Source: Bacillota bacterium
GTDB lineage: Bacteria; Bacillota; Clostridia; Clostridiales; Clostridiaceae
Length of the DNA stretch: 32,157 bases
NCBI GenBank assembly: GCA_021781745.1
Contig: JAJXWH010000055.1
Location: forward strand, 1 to 32,157
Reading direction: 5' to 3'
Shown piece by piece: positions 8,612 through 16,234 of this stretch; the first letter of the stretch is position 1, and each line of letters opens with the position of its first letter. A program made the translations under genes and the position numbers. The notes under the pieces are model-generated. The model did no database searches, was not told the DNA's origin, and was given only the letters and a program-made list of their open reading frames with translations.

Positions 8612-9490
8612 TTATTTCTCATTAGCAGCTTCTCTTTTTTTGCCAGTGTATTTCATAAGTATAAGACTGCCATTACAATTGTTTTTATTATTATTTTCAA
8701 CTCTTTCAATTATCTCCTGGCAGATTACGCTTACAGATGTTCTCTTATTACTTAGAATTTCTTCAAATTCGACCCATCTTAAGCCTTCATATATACCTCT
8801 GCTCATAAGTAAAATTATGTCATTCTTATAAAGCTCAATTGGAACTTCAGAAATTTCTATATTCTTAAAAGATTCTTGTCCAACATAATATAGAATTTTT
8901 TCTTCTTTTAAAGCATATAATGCTTCCTTCTTTTGAATTTTTCCATTGTAGTATTCTTTTTTTGCTACTTCACTTATGGTATGTCCTTCACTTAATCTTA
9001 CAAGTTCCTTATTTCTAAAAATGCCAATCATTGCATCCCCAACTAAAGCGTAAGATAATAAGTTATCATTTACTATTGCGCTTAATACGCTTGCTCCTCC
9101 TTTATCTTTTTCAACTCGCTTTATAATTTCATGATTGGCCTTATTGAAAGCTTTTTTAAAGAAATAAGTTAATTTTTCTTTACTGCCCTCTTCTACAAAC
9201 ATTTTAATTATTGATTTAGCTGCTACAATGCTTGAAATTCTCCCTGCCTCATTTTTACCTAAACCATCTGCTAATACTGCCAATGTTCCATTAGATGTAT
9301 TTACTACATCCATATAATCTTCTTGGATTTCTTCAGATCCAATGCTTACTCCTTTTGCTATCTCTAAATCTCTTTTATTAATTCTCTTTAATAAAAAAGT
9401 TCTTAATATTAGCAAAAGTATTAAAACGCCTAGAAGTAAAAGAATTAATTTTAAATTTCCATAATCATCAACACTTAGCATATATCGCAT
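8612..9490 (-). CDS. Membrane PP2C-family phosphatase-like protein
   Basis: This 292-aa protein has one N-terminal TM segment (about 14-33) followed by a PP2C domain. PP2C landmarks are LADGLG (73-78, D75), ALVGDAMIGIF (148-158, D152), LLMSRGIYEG (227-236) and NGSLILM (273-279). In active PP2Cs the third is SDG and the last DN; here the aspartates are replaced by R231 and N273. The first two aspartates are kept, so activity may be reduced or altered rather than certainly absent. ATG 9490 is only 1 nt from AGG; ATG 9481 (fourth codon) has better ribosome-site spacing. The gene starts immediately after the zinc-ribbon FHA gene. In proteobacterial T6SS, PP2C (PppA) and FHA proteins regulate firing, which is the closest known precedent. 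Confidence 0.85.
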   Translation of the reverse strand: MRYMLSVDDYGNLKLILLLLGVLILLLILRTFLLKRINKRDLEIAKGVSIGSEEIQEDYMDVVNTSNGTLAVLADGLGKNEAGRISSIVAAKSIIKMFVEEGSKEKLTYFFKKAFNKANHEIIKRVEKDKGGASVLSAIVNDNLLSYALVGDAMIGIFRNKELVRLSEGHTISEVAKKEYYNGKIQKKEALYALKEEKILYYVGQESFKNIEISEVPIELYKNDIILLMSRGIYEGLRWVEFEEILSNKRTSVSVICQEIIERVENNNKNNCNGSLILMKYTGKKREAANEK

Positions 9491-9492
9491 AC

Positions 9493-9999
9493 CTATTCTT
9501 TTTCATTATCTTGCCATTCAAAGTGCTCACCACAAAATGGTACAAATAGGAACTTACTTTTTCCAAGCTCAATTACATCATAAGCAGATAGTTCTGAAGG
9601 CATATAAGCAGGCTCACCATTTAAATAGGCAATTCCCGAAGAATCTCCTGGTAATAATACATTATTTTTTTTCTTTGGATCATATACGATTATTGCATGA
9701 TTTCTTGTAGCAATATCGTTATCTCCTATAATTTGAACATCCATGTCATCTGCTCTACCTATGAAGTTTTTTCCGCTTTTTATTTTATAGTCCTTCCCAA
9801 CTCTTGTTCCTTGAATACATACAAGCCATCCGCAGACTGGATCAACCTCTTGATATAGCAAGTTAGTTTCTATATCTATCTTTTCCTGTACAGGTTCTAC
9901 TCTTTCTTTTTTTGAAGTATCTATATTGCAGTATGGACATATACTTCCATAACGCCTTTCACTAAACATATGCCCATTTGGACATCTAATAAGTCCCAT
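9493..9999 (-). CDS. Zinc-ribbon + FHA domain protein
   Basis: This 168-aa protein begins with a zinc-ribbon-like knuckle (C6-x3-H10 ... C21-x2-C24). It is followed by an FHA domain at about 55-155, with the conserved G81-R82, the phosphothreonine-binding loop T98-R99-N100-H101 and the N127-G128 turn. FHA domains bind phosphothreonine peptides, and this one keeps the key residues, unlike the membrane FHA protein upstream. It is soluble, and it immediately precedes and nearly touches the membrane PP2C gene. The ATG has GGAGTG upstream at good distance. Its ligand would need a Ser/Thr kinase, and none is visible in the window. Confidence 0.9.
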   Translation of the reverse strand: MGLIRCPNGHMFSERRYGSICPYCNIDTSKKERVEPVQEKIDIETNLLYQEVDPVCGWLVCIQGTRVGKDYKIKSGKNFIGRADDMDVQIIGDNDIATRNHAIIVYDPKKKNNVLLPGDSSGIAYLNGEPAYMPSELSAYDVIELGKSKFLFVPFCGEHFEWQDNEKE

Positions 10000-10020
10000 T
10001 TATATCACTCCATTTCTTTA

Positions 10021-10125
10021 AATCCGTTTACAGTTTATGCCCTTTAGGGTATCCGTGTACAATTGTTTACAAAATCCCTGTGCGTGATTTTTTAATATCT
10101 TTACGAAAAGCCATAGGCTTTTCTT
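10021..10125. repeat. Small dispersed repeat, degenerate copy with hairpins
   Basis: The 131-base gap between two FHA genes contains GAAAAGCCATAGGCTTTTC (10105-10123, a perfect-arm palindrome) and a second weaker hairpin (AAAATC at 10071-10076 with GATTTT at 10086-10091). The same two elements in the same order on the other strand (GAAAAGCC.. then a GAAATCCC/GGGATTTC hairpin) occur at 28812-28887 before galT. This looks like a degenerate, inverted copy of one dispersed element. Confidence 0.55.
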
Positions 10126-10130
10126 ACTTA

Positions 10131-10700
10131 TTATTTAAGCAATAATTTTACTTTAGAAATATATAAAATATCTCCTCTTTTTAATTCACAAGGAGCATCT
10201 TTTACAATTCTATACTTTGTGTCATCATCAGCCTTTTGAATACTTATTCCGCTTTCTTCTGATAAATCTTCTATATACCATTTTCCAGCTGCATAATTCA
10301 CTACTGCATGGTTGTTTTCTATAAATTTCGAATATATCGAACAGCTTAAGTCTATAAATACATCATTGTCTCTTCCGTTTTTCCCAATAATAAAGGATAC
10401 TCTTTCGCCTATATCCCAGGTTCTTATGATTTCATTTTCCTCATTAACTAAATCAATCCTGTTTATATTGCTCTCATCCTCTATTACTTCTTCCTTATGC
10501 AATCTTTTATACAAATTTATAAAACATATTGCTCCTAATCCTACTGCTGCAGCTATTATAATTCCTCTTACATAAATTGATCCTATTGTTATATAGGCAA
10601 CACCACATATTAATGCAATTATTACTCCTATAAATACATTAATTAACTGCAGACTTATTAGTAATTTACTATTATAATTTAAATTATTTTCTTCATTCAA
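10131..10700 (-). CDS. Membrane-anchored FHA-domain protein, degenerate phosphopeptide site
   Basis: About 189 aa. The TTG at 10700 is preferred because GGAG lies at correct spacing; GTG at 10709 directly abuts that GGAG. Numbering here is from 10709. Two hydrophobic segments (about 17-41 and 45-66) form a hairpin anchor. The C-terminal FHA fold spans about 95-190, with IIGKNGRDND (107-116), ENNHAVV (131-137) and WYIEDLSEESG (144-154). In typical FHA domains the positions equivalent to 109-110 are GR and those equivalent to 131-132 are S-R; here they are GK and EN, so phosphothreonine binding may be lost or altered. It follows the J-protein gene by a few bases. Confidence 0.85.
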   Translation of the reverse strand: MNEENNLNYNSKLLISLQLINVFIGVIIALICGVAYITIGSIYVRGIIIAAAVGLGAICFINLYKRLHKEEVIEDESNINRIDLVNEENEIIRTWDIGERVSFIIGKNGRDNDVFIDLSCSIYSKFIENNHAVVNYAAGKWYIEDLSEESGISIQKADDDTKYRIVKDAPCELKRGDILYISKVKLLLK

Positions 10701-10713
10701 AGTAACCACTCCA

Positions 10714-11154
10714 TTACTTCTTTTTTATATTAAAAAAGCTCTCAAACATTTTACTGGTATCCATTGGATTTTTTTTATTCTGTAATTTATCTTTGTTAAT
10801 ATTATTGGAATTTGCATTAAATCCAAAAAAACTCTCAAAATATTTATTTAAGTTTTCTATACTTTCACCTTTATCTTGATATTTTTTATTACTACTATTA
10901 TTAGATCTATTATCTGTACTATTTGCTTCTCTGGTGTTTTTCGCTTTAAAAAATTCTTGTTCATACTTTCTTCTCGAGTCTTCGTTGTTTAAAACTTCAT
11001 ATGCTTCATTTACTTCCTGAAATTTTCTTAATGCATCCGTATCATTTTTGTTTCTATCTGGATGATATTTTTTTGCTAAACTTCTGAATGCTTTTTTTAT
11101 CTCATCCTTAGAGGCTTCTGTAGATATATTTAATATCTTATAATAATCTTTCAC
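10714..11154 (-). CDS. J-domain protein (class C, DnaJ-like co-chaperone)
   Basis: About 146 aa. The N-terminal J domain is complete, with YYKILNIS, helix III entry KKYHPDRN (the HPD triplet needed to stimulate Hsp70 ATPase) and EAYEVLNNEDSRRKYEQEF. No zinc-finger or classical C-terminal DnaJ domains follow, only a low-complexity Ser/Asn-rich linker and a short tail with two related segments (NKYFESFFGF and KMFESFFNIKK), perhaps a partner-binding motif. GTG 11154 is chosen because GGGGG is 5 nt upstream; GTG 11166 in the same frame lacks a ribosome site. Its natural partner is the Hsp70-like protein at 2080-4707 in the same cluster. Confidence 0.88.
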   Translation of the reverse strand: MKDYYKILNISTEASKDEIKKAFRSLAKKYHPDRNKNDTDALRKFQEVNEAYEVLNNEDSRRKYEQEFFKAKNTREANSTDNRSNNSSNKKYQDKGESIENLNKYFESFFGFNANSNNINKDKLQNKKNPMDTSKMFESFFNIKKK

Positions 11155-11174
11155 CTTATCCCCCACTTAGTTCA

Positions 11175-11241
11175 GTTAACAGTTAACAGTTAACAATTTA
11201 CAGTTAAGAGTTTGCAGCTTATGTTGAAATTATAAGCTGCA
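11175..11241. repeat. AGTTAAC tandem units and hairpin
   Basis: Three AGTTAAC-type units are followed by AATTTACAGTTAAGAG, similar to the sequence before galT at 28790-28817. Next to it is a hairpin with a 10-bp stem, TGCAGCTTAT (11213-11222) and ATAAGCTGCA (11232-11241). It lies between the J-domain gene and the terminator behind the second tube-like gene; the function is unknown. Confidence 0.5.
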
Positions 11242-11283
11242 TGTTTATTTATATTAGAATTTGATTTTTGTAATATATTAAAA

Positions 11284-11319
11284 GATTTTTCTTTTGGACT
11301 TTGTCCTAAAAGAAAAATC
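11284..11319 (-). terminator. Rho-independent terminator after tube-like gene 2
   Basis: A strong stem (GATTTTTCTTTTGGAC at 11284-11299 pairing with 11303-11319, one bulge) with a TTT loop lies 14 bases after the stop of the second tube-like gene. On the minus strand it is followed by TTTTAAT. It would end or attenuate the sheath/tube transcript before the J-protein gene, making the structural genes a separately dosed unit. Confidence 0.7.
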
Positions 11320-11332
11320 AATATTATTATAG

Positions 11333-11758
11333 TTAAGCGCTATATCCGCCTTCTATTGTAACTGTGCTTAGCTTGTCTTTCTTTTGTCTTACAACAAGCT
11401 CAAAAGTACCTATTCCTTCAGTGTCTCCAAAATTTTCTTTATAATCAACTACAAAGGCATTTGGATAAGTTATTTTTCTTATAACTTGATCTGCTGAAAT
11501 TACTTCTACAGTTACTTTTCTATAGCAGTCTGCCTTTTCAGCTGGCACTAATGACCATGTACCCATTTTTCTTGTGCTGTCAAATGGATCACCGTCTACT
11601 GCTGTTAAGATCTTACCTGCAATAACCATTGTGCTTCCAACATCTTTTGACCTTGCATTTGAATCTTCTGGAGTATCTGTAGTAAGTTTTACAGTTTGAA
11701 CACTTTCTATGCTAAGATCTATTGTTTCTGCGCCTTCAATTTTTACTTTAAATCCCAT
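11333..11758 (-). CDS. Tail-tube-like (Hcp-like) protein, paralog 2
   Basis: This 141-aa protein aligns without gaps over its full length with the upstream 141-aa protein (about two thirds identical by eye; shared blocks include WSLVPAEKADCYRKVTV, DSNARS and FGDTEG/YGDTEG). The pattern is nearly all beta, with PNAFVVDYKENFGDTEGIGT then ELVVRQKKD, which resembles the C-terminal barrel strands of phage tail-tube and Hcp proteins, including the 'xxGxGTFxLxxRQ' strand. That reading comes from pattern recognition, not a search. No signal peptide and no TM. AAGGAGG precedes the start. A stacked-ring inner tube would fit the two paralogs plus the sheath-like neighbour. Confidence 0.85.
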   Translation of the reverse strand: MGFKVKIEGAETIDLSIESVQTVKLTTDTPEDSNARSKDVGSTMVIAGKILTAVDGDPFDSTRKMGTWSLVPAEKADCYRKVTVEVISADQVIRKITYPNAFVVDYKENFGDTEGIGTFELVVRQKKDKLSTVTIEGGYSA

Positions 11759-11785
11759 TTATTAACGTCCTCCTTATTATAATTT

Positions 11786-12211
11786 TTATTCAGCAAAGCC
11801 GCCTTCAAATTTAACACCGGCTGTTTTATCCTTCTTTTGTTTAACATACAATTTAAATGTACCTACACCTTCTGTATCACCATAATCTTCTTCATAATTA
11901 ATTACAAAAGCATTAGGTAAAGTAAATTGTCTTACTACTTGAGATGCTGAAATTACATCTACAGTTACTTTTCTGTAACAATCAGCTTTTTCTGCTGGCA
12001 CTAATGACCATTGTGCTAATTTAATTGTGTTATCTGCTGCTTCTCCATTTACTGGTGTTAAAATTTTACCAGCAATTACTAATGTTGTTCCTAAATCTGT
12101 TGAACGTGCATTAGAATCATCTGGAGTATCTGTTTTGAATTCTACAGTTTCAATACTTTCGATGTTTAAATCAATAGTTTCTGCACCCTCAACTTTTACT
12201 CTAAATCCCAT
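11786..12211 (-). CDS. Tail-tube-like (Hcp-like) protein, paralog 1
   Basis: This 141-aa paralog of the downstream gene starts MGFRVKVEG like its sister. ATG 12211 is taken as start because GGGAGG sits 7 nt before it; the in-frame ATG 12226 would place the ribosome site inside the gene and extend it by five residues absent from the paralog. The two proteins differ mostly in the segment around 50-70 and in the N-terminal strands, as expected for duplicated structural subunits with diverged surfaces. The tail-tube assignment rests on size, beta pattern, duplication and its neighbour. An alternative is an unrelated secreted beta protein, though no export signal is seen. Confidence 0.85.
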   Translation of the reverse strand: MGFRVKVEGAETIDLNIESIETVEFKTDTPDDSNARSTDLGTTLVIAGKILTPVNGEAADNTIKLAQWSLVPAEKADCYRKVTVDVISASQVVRQFTLPNAFVINYEEDYGDTEGVGTFKLYVKQKKDKTAGVKFEGGFAE

Positions 12212-12237
12212 TTTTGATCCTCCCATTAATTTTTATT

Positions 12238-12425
12238 TATAATTAAAATAGATTTATTAAGGCACTAAAATATTACAAGTCTAATATGTCATGAATATTT
12301 TTCATCAAGCAACGAGCAAGATTGCCATTATAGCGCGCCCATCAGGTCAATCTGCCGATGCAGGATGGTGAAAAATAGTTGGCAGATAGACTTGTTTTTT
12401 GATTGCGCCTAAAATCTATTATAAT
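12238..12425. repeat. Long palindrome C between sheath-like and tube-like genes
   Basis: A roughly 185-bp imperfect palindrome fills the gap between the 725-aa gene and the first tube-like gene. Left arm ACAAGTCTA (12276-12284) matches right arm TAGACTTGT (12387-12395), with ATTTTTCATCA against TGGTGAAAAATAG inside and AATAGATTT/AAAATCTATT outside. The tip contains an AGATTGCC/GGTCAATCT stem and a GCGCGC-rich loop, more GC-rich than its surroundings. It is a different type from the A/B/D/E family. In the mRNA it forms a large hairpin between two cistrons, which could protect or process the tube mRNA. Confidence 0.8.
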
Positions 12426-14602
12426 TAACTAACTTCACTACGTGCGTCATTACGCGTAATTTCAACTTCAAGATTCTTAACATTACCGTTAAATACTAAG
12501 TCGATATTACATGTTCCATTCTTTTCATTTATTACGAAGTTAATATCATCTCCATCTCTAACAATGGCATTAATGTATTCTTTACGTGCCATCCACTTGC
12601 TTTTAACACTTGTTGGATTGTTACTAAAGAATTTCACAATATTATCTTCTTTAAAATCATTAGTGTAGAATCTTAATATTCTCTCAATATATGTTGTCAC
12701 TAATGTCTTGTAAATTGATTCAAAATCATTTTCATTCGCTTGTAAGCTTCTAGCCTTATATACTGTTATTTGCTTTATATCCTTACCTTGAATTTTTGCA
12801 TTTTCAGATGAAAAAACAAATCCAAAATTTCTTTTGTTTATTGCATTTTTAATTTCATTTGTAAATCCAGATATTTCTTTCGCAAGAGTTGTTGTAATCA
12901 TTAATGAATTAGCTCCTGATTCTATATCAAATCTAACTCCCGGATATTCACTGTAAACATCCTTAAAATTCTCTTTTAAATATTCCGGGCATTGGTATGC
13001 TGCTACAATACCAGCTCCTATATATGAACTTCCAATGTAAACTCCTTCTATCCAAAGTTTTAGAATATCTTCTTTTTCTTTAGATAGCTCTACTGCTCCA
13101 TTTTCCGTTAATATCATTCTCTTATCTAAAATTACCCCTGACTTTTCCTTTGGAATAACTGTAAAATTAGGTAAACATGGAATTGCAAATTCACTATACG
13201 GATTATTCATTAATGTTTCACATTTATCCGTAAACTTCTCAATTCCTGCTGTTGCTATATGATTAAAGGTAGTATCTTCTCTTGGTTCAAAACTAAAGAA
13301 CACTTGTATACGGTATTTTTGAACTGCATCCAAAAGCATAGCTAAGTCTTCCATTGAATTTGAATCTGTTTGTAAAGTTTGTTTGTTAGACTTAAATCTT
13401 TCCCTTCGAACTTTATTTTTTGCTTGTCCTTCAAGTTCGATTGATGGAACAATTCCAAACCAAATTGTATTTTCAAAGTCATTCTTATCATTTACTGAAC
13501 TTAAGAATGTGTTCAGCCTTGGTAGATTTTGAGCATTTACCAATCTAGTAAGCTTTGTATTTGTAACCAATAAACTTGGTTTCATTCCTTTGCTCTTTGT
13601 TTTATATTGATCAAAAAACATTTTTACCCCTAATATTTTTTCTATTAAAGGCTTTACTGTCTTTATAAAATCATCTTTAGAATTTTTATAGAATTCTAAA
13701 TAAGTATTATAGTTATTTACTTCTAACTCAACGTCTACTGAGCTTTCCATGGTTGATGAAAGTGGACAAAATGTTCTTATAACTAAGCTTTTTACATACT
13801 CTGATTTTGTCTCATTAACTTCTTCATAGTCTTCCTCAAAAGCTTCGATTAAGCCTGTATTTGCTTTATCATCTATTGCAACTAATGAGGTTTCCTCTAC
13901 TTTTGGAGCTTCTATAACCTTCAATTCTCCATTCTCTCCCATGCTCAAAACACCAAGCTGAAATTGTTCATTTGAGTTTTTATTATCGTCTCCTCCAAGA
14001 AGTAATCTTGTCTTTATATCTTCAATTGCAAGAGGTAACATTGCCATAATATTGTTATAGTTTGCACTTGCTTCCTCAAACATTAAGTTAAGCTTATCCC
14101 CCATGTCAAGTTTACTTGGATCTTCATCATCTAAGGCTTCATACTTACTATATGTATATTGAATTTCCTTTCGAGTCTGCCTTATATCATCCATTACTTT
14201 TTTAGGTGAGATCATGTCCAATAAATTCTCAAACTTAAAATCTACATTTGCAATTCCTTGAGCTCTTTTTGTATCTATTAACGTAAATAGCATTTTCAAA
14301 AAGTCGTTAGATTTATTGATTGGAATTTCAGTTATTAACTCACTTGGAAAGTTTTCTGGTTTTTTTAGTGTATACATTACTTTCTGATTTGTTGCATTAT
14401 AAAATGAATATACCACTGGCGAAAATTTTTCTAAAAATTCATCAAAGCTATTTACTAAAAATAATTCATTAATCTCTTTAATTTTGTCGTCATTTAAACT
14501 ATTTAATCCTTTAGTATCACCTACTACTGTAATTAAATCTAATTTTTCTGGATTAATCTCCTCAAATAATATAGTTCTATTCGTTTGATTTATAACATCC
14601 AC
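12425..14602 (-). CDS. Large structural protein, tentatively contractile-sheath-like
   Basis: About 725 aa, first gene of the cluster. GTG 14602 is preferred: GGGAGG lies 7 nt upstream in a leader nearly identical to that of tube-like paralog 1; ATG 14617 would include the ribosome site. There is no signal peptide or TM. The first 230 residues are helical; the middle (about 340-600) alternates strands and helices, with SSYIGAGIVAAYQCPEYLK near 555. The last 90 residues end with NAIVRDGDDINFVINEKNG and a final pair of strands (IDLVFNGNVKNLEVEI). A large C-terminal domain ending in strands, placed next to tube-like genes, is what phage, T6SS TssC and eCIS sheaths look like, but I see no diagnostic motif. 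The alternative is an unknown cytoplasmic structural protein. Confidence 0.75.
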   Translation of the reverse strand: MDVINQTNRTILFEEINPEKLDLITVVGDTKGLNSLNDDKIKEINELFLVNSFDEFLEKFSPVVYSFYNATNQKVMYTLKKPENFPSELITEIPINKSNDFLKMLFTLIDTKRAQGIANVDFKFENLLDMISPKKVMDDIRQTRKEIQYTYSKYEALDDEDPSKLDMGDKLNLMFEEASANYNNIMAMLPLAIEDIKTRLLLGGDDNKNSNEQFQLGVLSMGENGELKVIEAPKVEETSLVAIDDKANTGLIEAFEEDYEEVNETKSEYVKSLVIRTFCPLSSTMESSVDVELEVNNYNTYLEFYKNSKDDFIKTVKPLIEKILGVKMFFDQYKTKSKGMKPSLLVTNTKLTRLVNAQNLPRLNTFLSSVNDKNDFENTIWFGIVPSIELEGQAKNKVRRERFKSNKQTLQTDSNSMEDLAMLLDAVQKYRIQVFFSFEPREDTTFNHIATAGIEKFTDKCETLMNNPYSEFAIPCLPNFTVIPKEKSGVILDKRMILTENGAVELSKEKEDILKLWIEGVYIGSSYIGAGIVAAYQCPEYLKENFKDVYSEYPGVRFDIESGANSLMITTTLAKEISGFTNEIKNAINKRNFGFVFSSENAKIQGKDIKQITVYKARSLQANENDFESIYKTLVTTYIERILRFYTNDFKEDNIVKFFSNNPTSVKSKWMARKEYINAIVRDGDDINFVINEKNGTCNIDLVFNGNVKNLEVEITRNDARSEVS

Positions 14603-14691
14603 TTTTAATCCTCCCATTAAATAAATTTACACAAAAATTATTTTATACCTAGCATTCCCCTTTATTACATTTTATAGGAATACTATAGCAA

Positions 14692-14720
14692 ATTATAATA
14701 TATGAATTAAATTTATTCAA
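14692..14720 (-). promoter_or_regulatory. Sigma-A-like promoter of the sheath/tube cluster
   Basis: On the minus strand a TTGAAT -35 box (14715-14720) and a perfect TATAAT -10 box (14692-14697) are separated by 17 bases. Transcription would begin near 14685, leaving a leader of about 80 nt before the GTG start. The rest of the 14618-15052 gap is extremely AT-rich, with no gene and only the nspC terminator next to 15053. Confidence 0.65.
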
Positions 14721-15013
14721 GAATATTTAGTCATTTTTTACATTTGTGTTTTTAATAGTAAACTATATTGTCATTTAAATATTTAAAATTTTATTTTACA
14801 TTTTTTTACTAAAATTCACCCTTTTAACTTAATACGAACTTTTTCTCTTTTTTTCCCTAAAATCAAACTTAATTTAACACTTACATTTTTTTATATTTTT
14901 GATCAATAACTTATCAAAAATTGTTGTATTATAATATTAATTGTTTATAATTTTTTATTCGTAGTATCATTAATTTATTAAAATATGATTATTAGAAGAA
15001 TATTTGTAAAATA

Positions 15014-15050
15014 AAAAAAGAACTGTGTTTAATTACACAATCCTTCTTTT
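15014..15050 (-). terminator. Terminator of the polyamine operon
   Basis: Directly after the nspC stop, the minus strand can form a stem around GATTGTGT and ACACAGTTC with an AATTA-type loop and several G-U pairs, followed by a run of seven T. It is a plausible intrinsic terminator separating the polyamine operon from the tail-like cluster. Confidence 0.65.
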
Positions 15051-15052
15051 AT

Positions 15053-16195
15053 TTATGACAGTCTATTTTTGAAGTCTTCATATCCAAATTCTTTTATAAC
15101 TTCGACACCTTTTTCTTCACTGTATTTTACAATTGCAGGAAGGTTAACTCCATTAAAAGTATTATTTTTAACCATTGAATAAATAGCCATATCGCAGAAC
15201 ACAAGTTTATCTCCCGGCTTTAATGGCTCCTTAAATGAGTAGTCACCTATAATGTCTCCAGCAAGACAAGTTGGACCTCCAAATCTATAAGTAAACTCAA
15301 ATTCATTTGGCTTTCCAGCTCCAATTATATTAGGTCTATATGGCATGGCAAGCACATCTGGCATATGACATTCTGCTGAAGTATCTAATATCGCTATATC
15401 CATTCCATTTTTCATTGTATCCAAAACTGTTGCTACAAGAAATCCTGTATTTAAAGCTATAGCTTCACCTGGTTCAAGATACACCTGAACATCATATTTA
15501 TCTTTTATGAAGTTAATAGATTTTATTAGAGTTTCTAAATCATAATCTTCTCGAGTAATATGGTGACCGCCGCCAAAGTTAATCCACTTCATTTTCTTAA
15601 TGTATTTACCAAACTTCTCATCTACAACCTTTATTGTACGTTCAAGAGTATCAGAATTTTGTTCACACATTGTATGGAAATGCAATCCGTCTATACCCTC
15701 AAGCTCATCTTCTTCAAAATTCGCTAAAGTAACTCCCATTCTTGAATTTTCAAAACATGGATTATATATGTCTGTTTCTATCTCAGAATACTCTGGGTTA
15801 ATACGAATTCCACATTCGATTTTCTTTCCTTCAAGATTTTTAACTTTATTTCTATATTTCTTCCATTGGCTAAATGAATTAAATACTATGTGATCACTGT
15901 ATTTCATTATCTCATCAAATTCATCTTCTCTATAAGCAGGCGCGTAAATATGCACTTCCTTACCCATTTCTTCATATCCAAGTCTAGCTTCATGCAAAGA
16001 ACTTGAAGTAACTCCCTTTAAATACTTTCCTATTAAAGGAAACGTAGAAAACATTGAAAAAGCTTTTGTTGCAAGAATAATATTAGCCCCTGTTTCCTTT
16101 TGAACATGATCCAAAACTTCCAAATTCTTTTTAAGAAGCCTCTCATCAACCAAATAACATGGCGATGGCAATTTACTCAAATCTATATCTTTCAT
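15053..16195 (-). CDS. nspC: Carboxynorspermidine/carboxyspermidine decarboxylase
   Basis: About 380 aa, a normal length for this PLP-dependent alanine-racemase-fold (group III) decarboxylase. It decarboxylates carboxyspermidine or carboxynorspermidine to the triamine. The PLP lysine lies in ILATKAFSMF (K45, counting from TTG 16198), and other active-site blocks are visible: GLHFHTMCEQNSD, NFGGGHH, YLEPGEA and the C-terminal GGPTCLAGD. ATG 16195 with GGTGG upstream is preferred over the in-frame TTG one codon earlier. It is the last gene of the polyamine operon but is separated from the dehydrogenase gene by 480 bases holding a long palindrome, so its expression level may differ. Substrate chain length (spermidine versus norspermidine) cannot be read from sequence. 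Confidence 0.95.
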   Translation of the reverse strand: MKDIDLSKLPSPCYLVDERLLKKNLEVLDHVQKETGANIILATKAFSMFSTFPLIGKYLKGVTSSSLHEARLGYEEMGKEVHIYAPAYREDEFDEIMKYSDHIVFNSFSQWKKYRNKVKNLEGKKIECGIRINPEYSEIETDIYNPCFENSRMGVTLANFEEDELEGIDGLHFHTMCEQNSDTLERTIKVVDEKFGKYIKKMKWINFGGGHHITREDYDLETLIKSINFIKDKYDVQVYLEPGEAIALNTGFLVATVLDTMKNGMDIAILDTSAECHMPDVLAMPYRPNIIGAGKPNEFEFTYRFGGPTCLAGDIIGDYSFKEPLKPGDKLVFCDMAIYSMVKNNTFNGVNLPAIVKYSEEKGVEVIKEFGYEDFKNRLS

Positions 16196-16234
16196 CAATC
16201 CACCAACCTTTTTCTCATTTAAGAGTTAACATTT

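Noticed and set aside
12425..14602. Calling the 725-aa protein TssC or phage sheath outright
   Set aside because: I see no diagnostic motif. The call rests on neighbours and overall pattern, so it is kept tentative.
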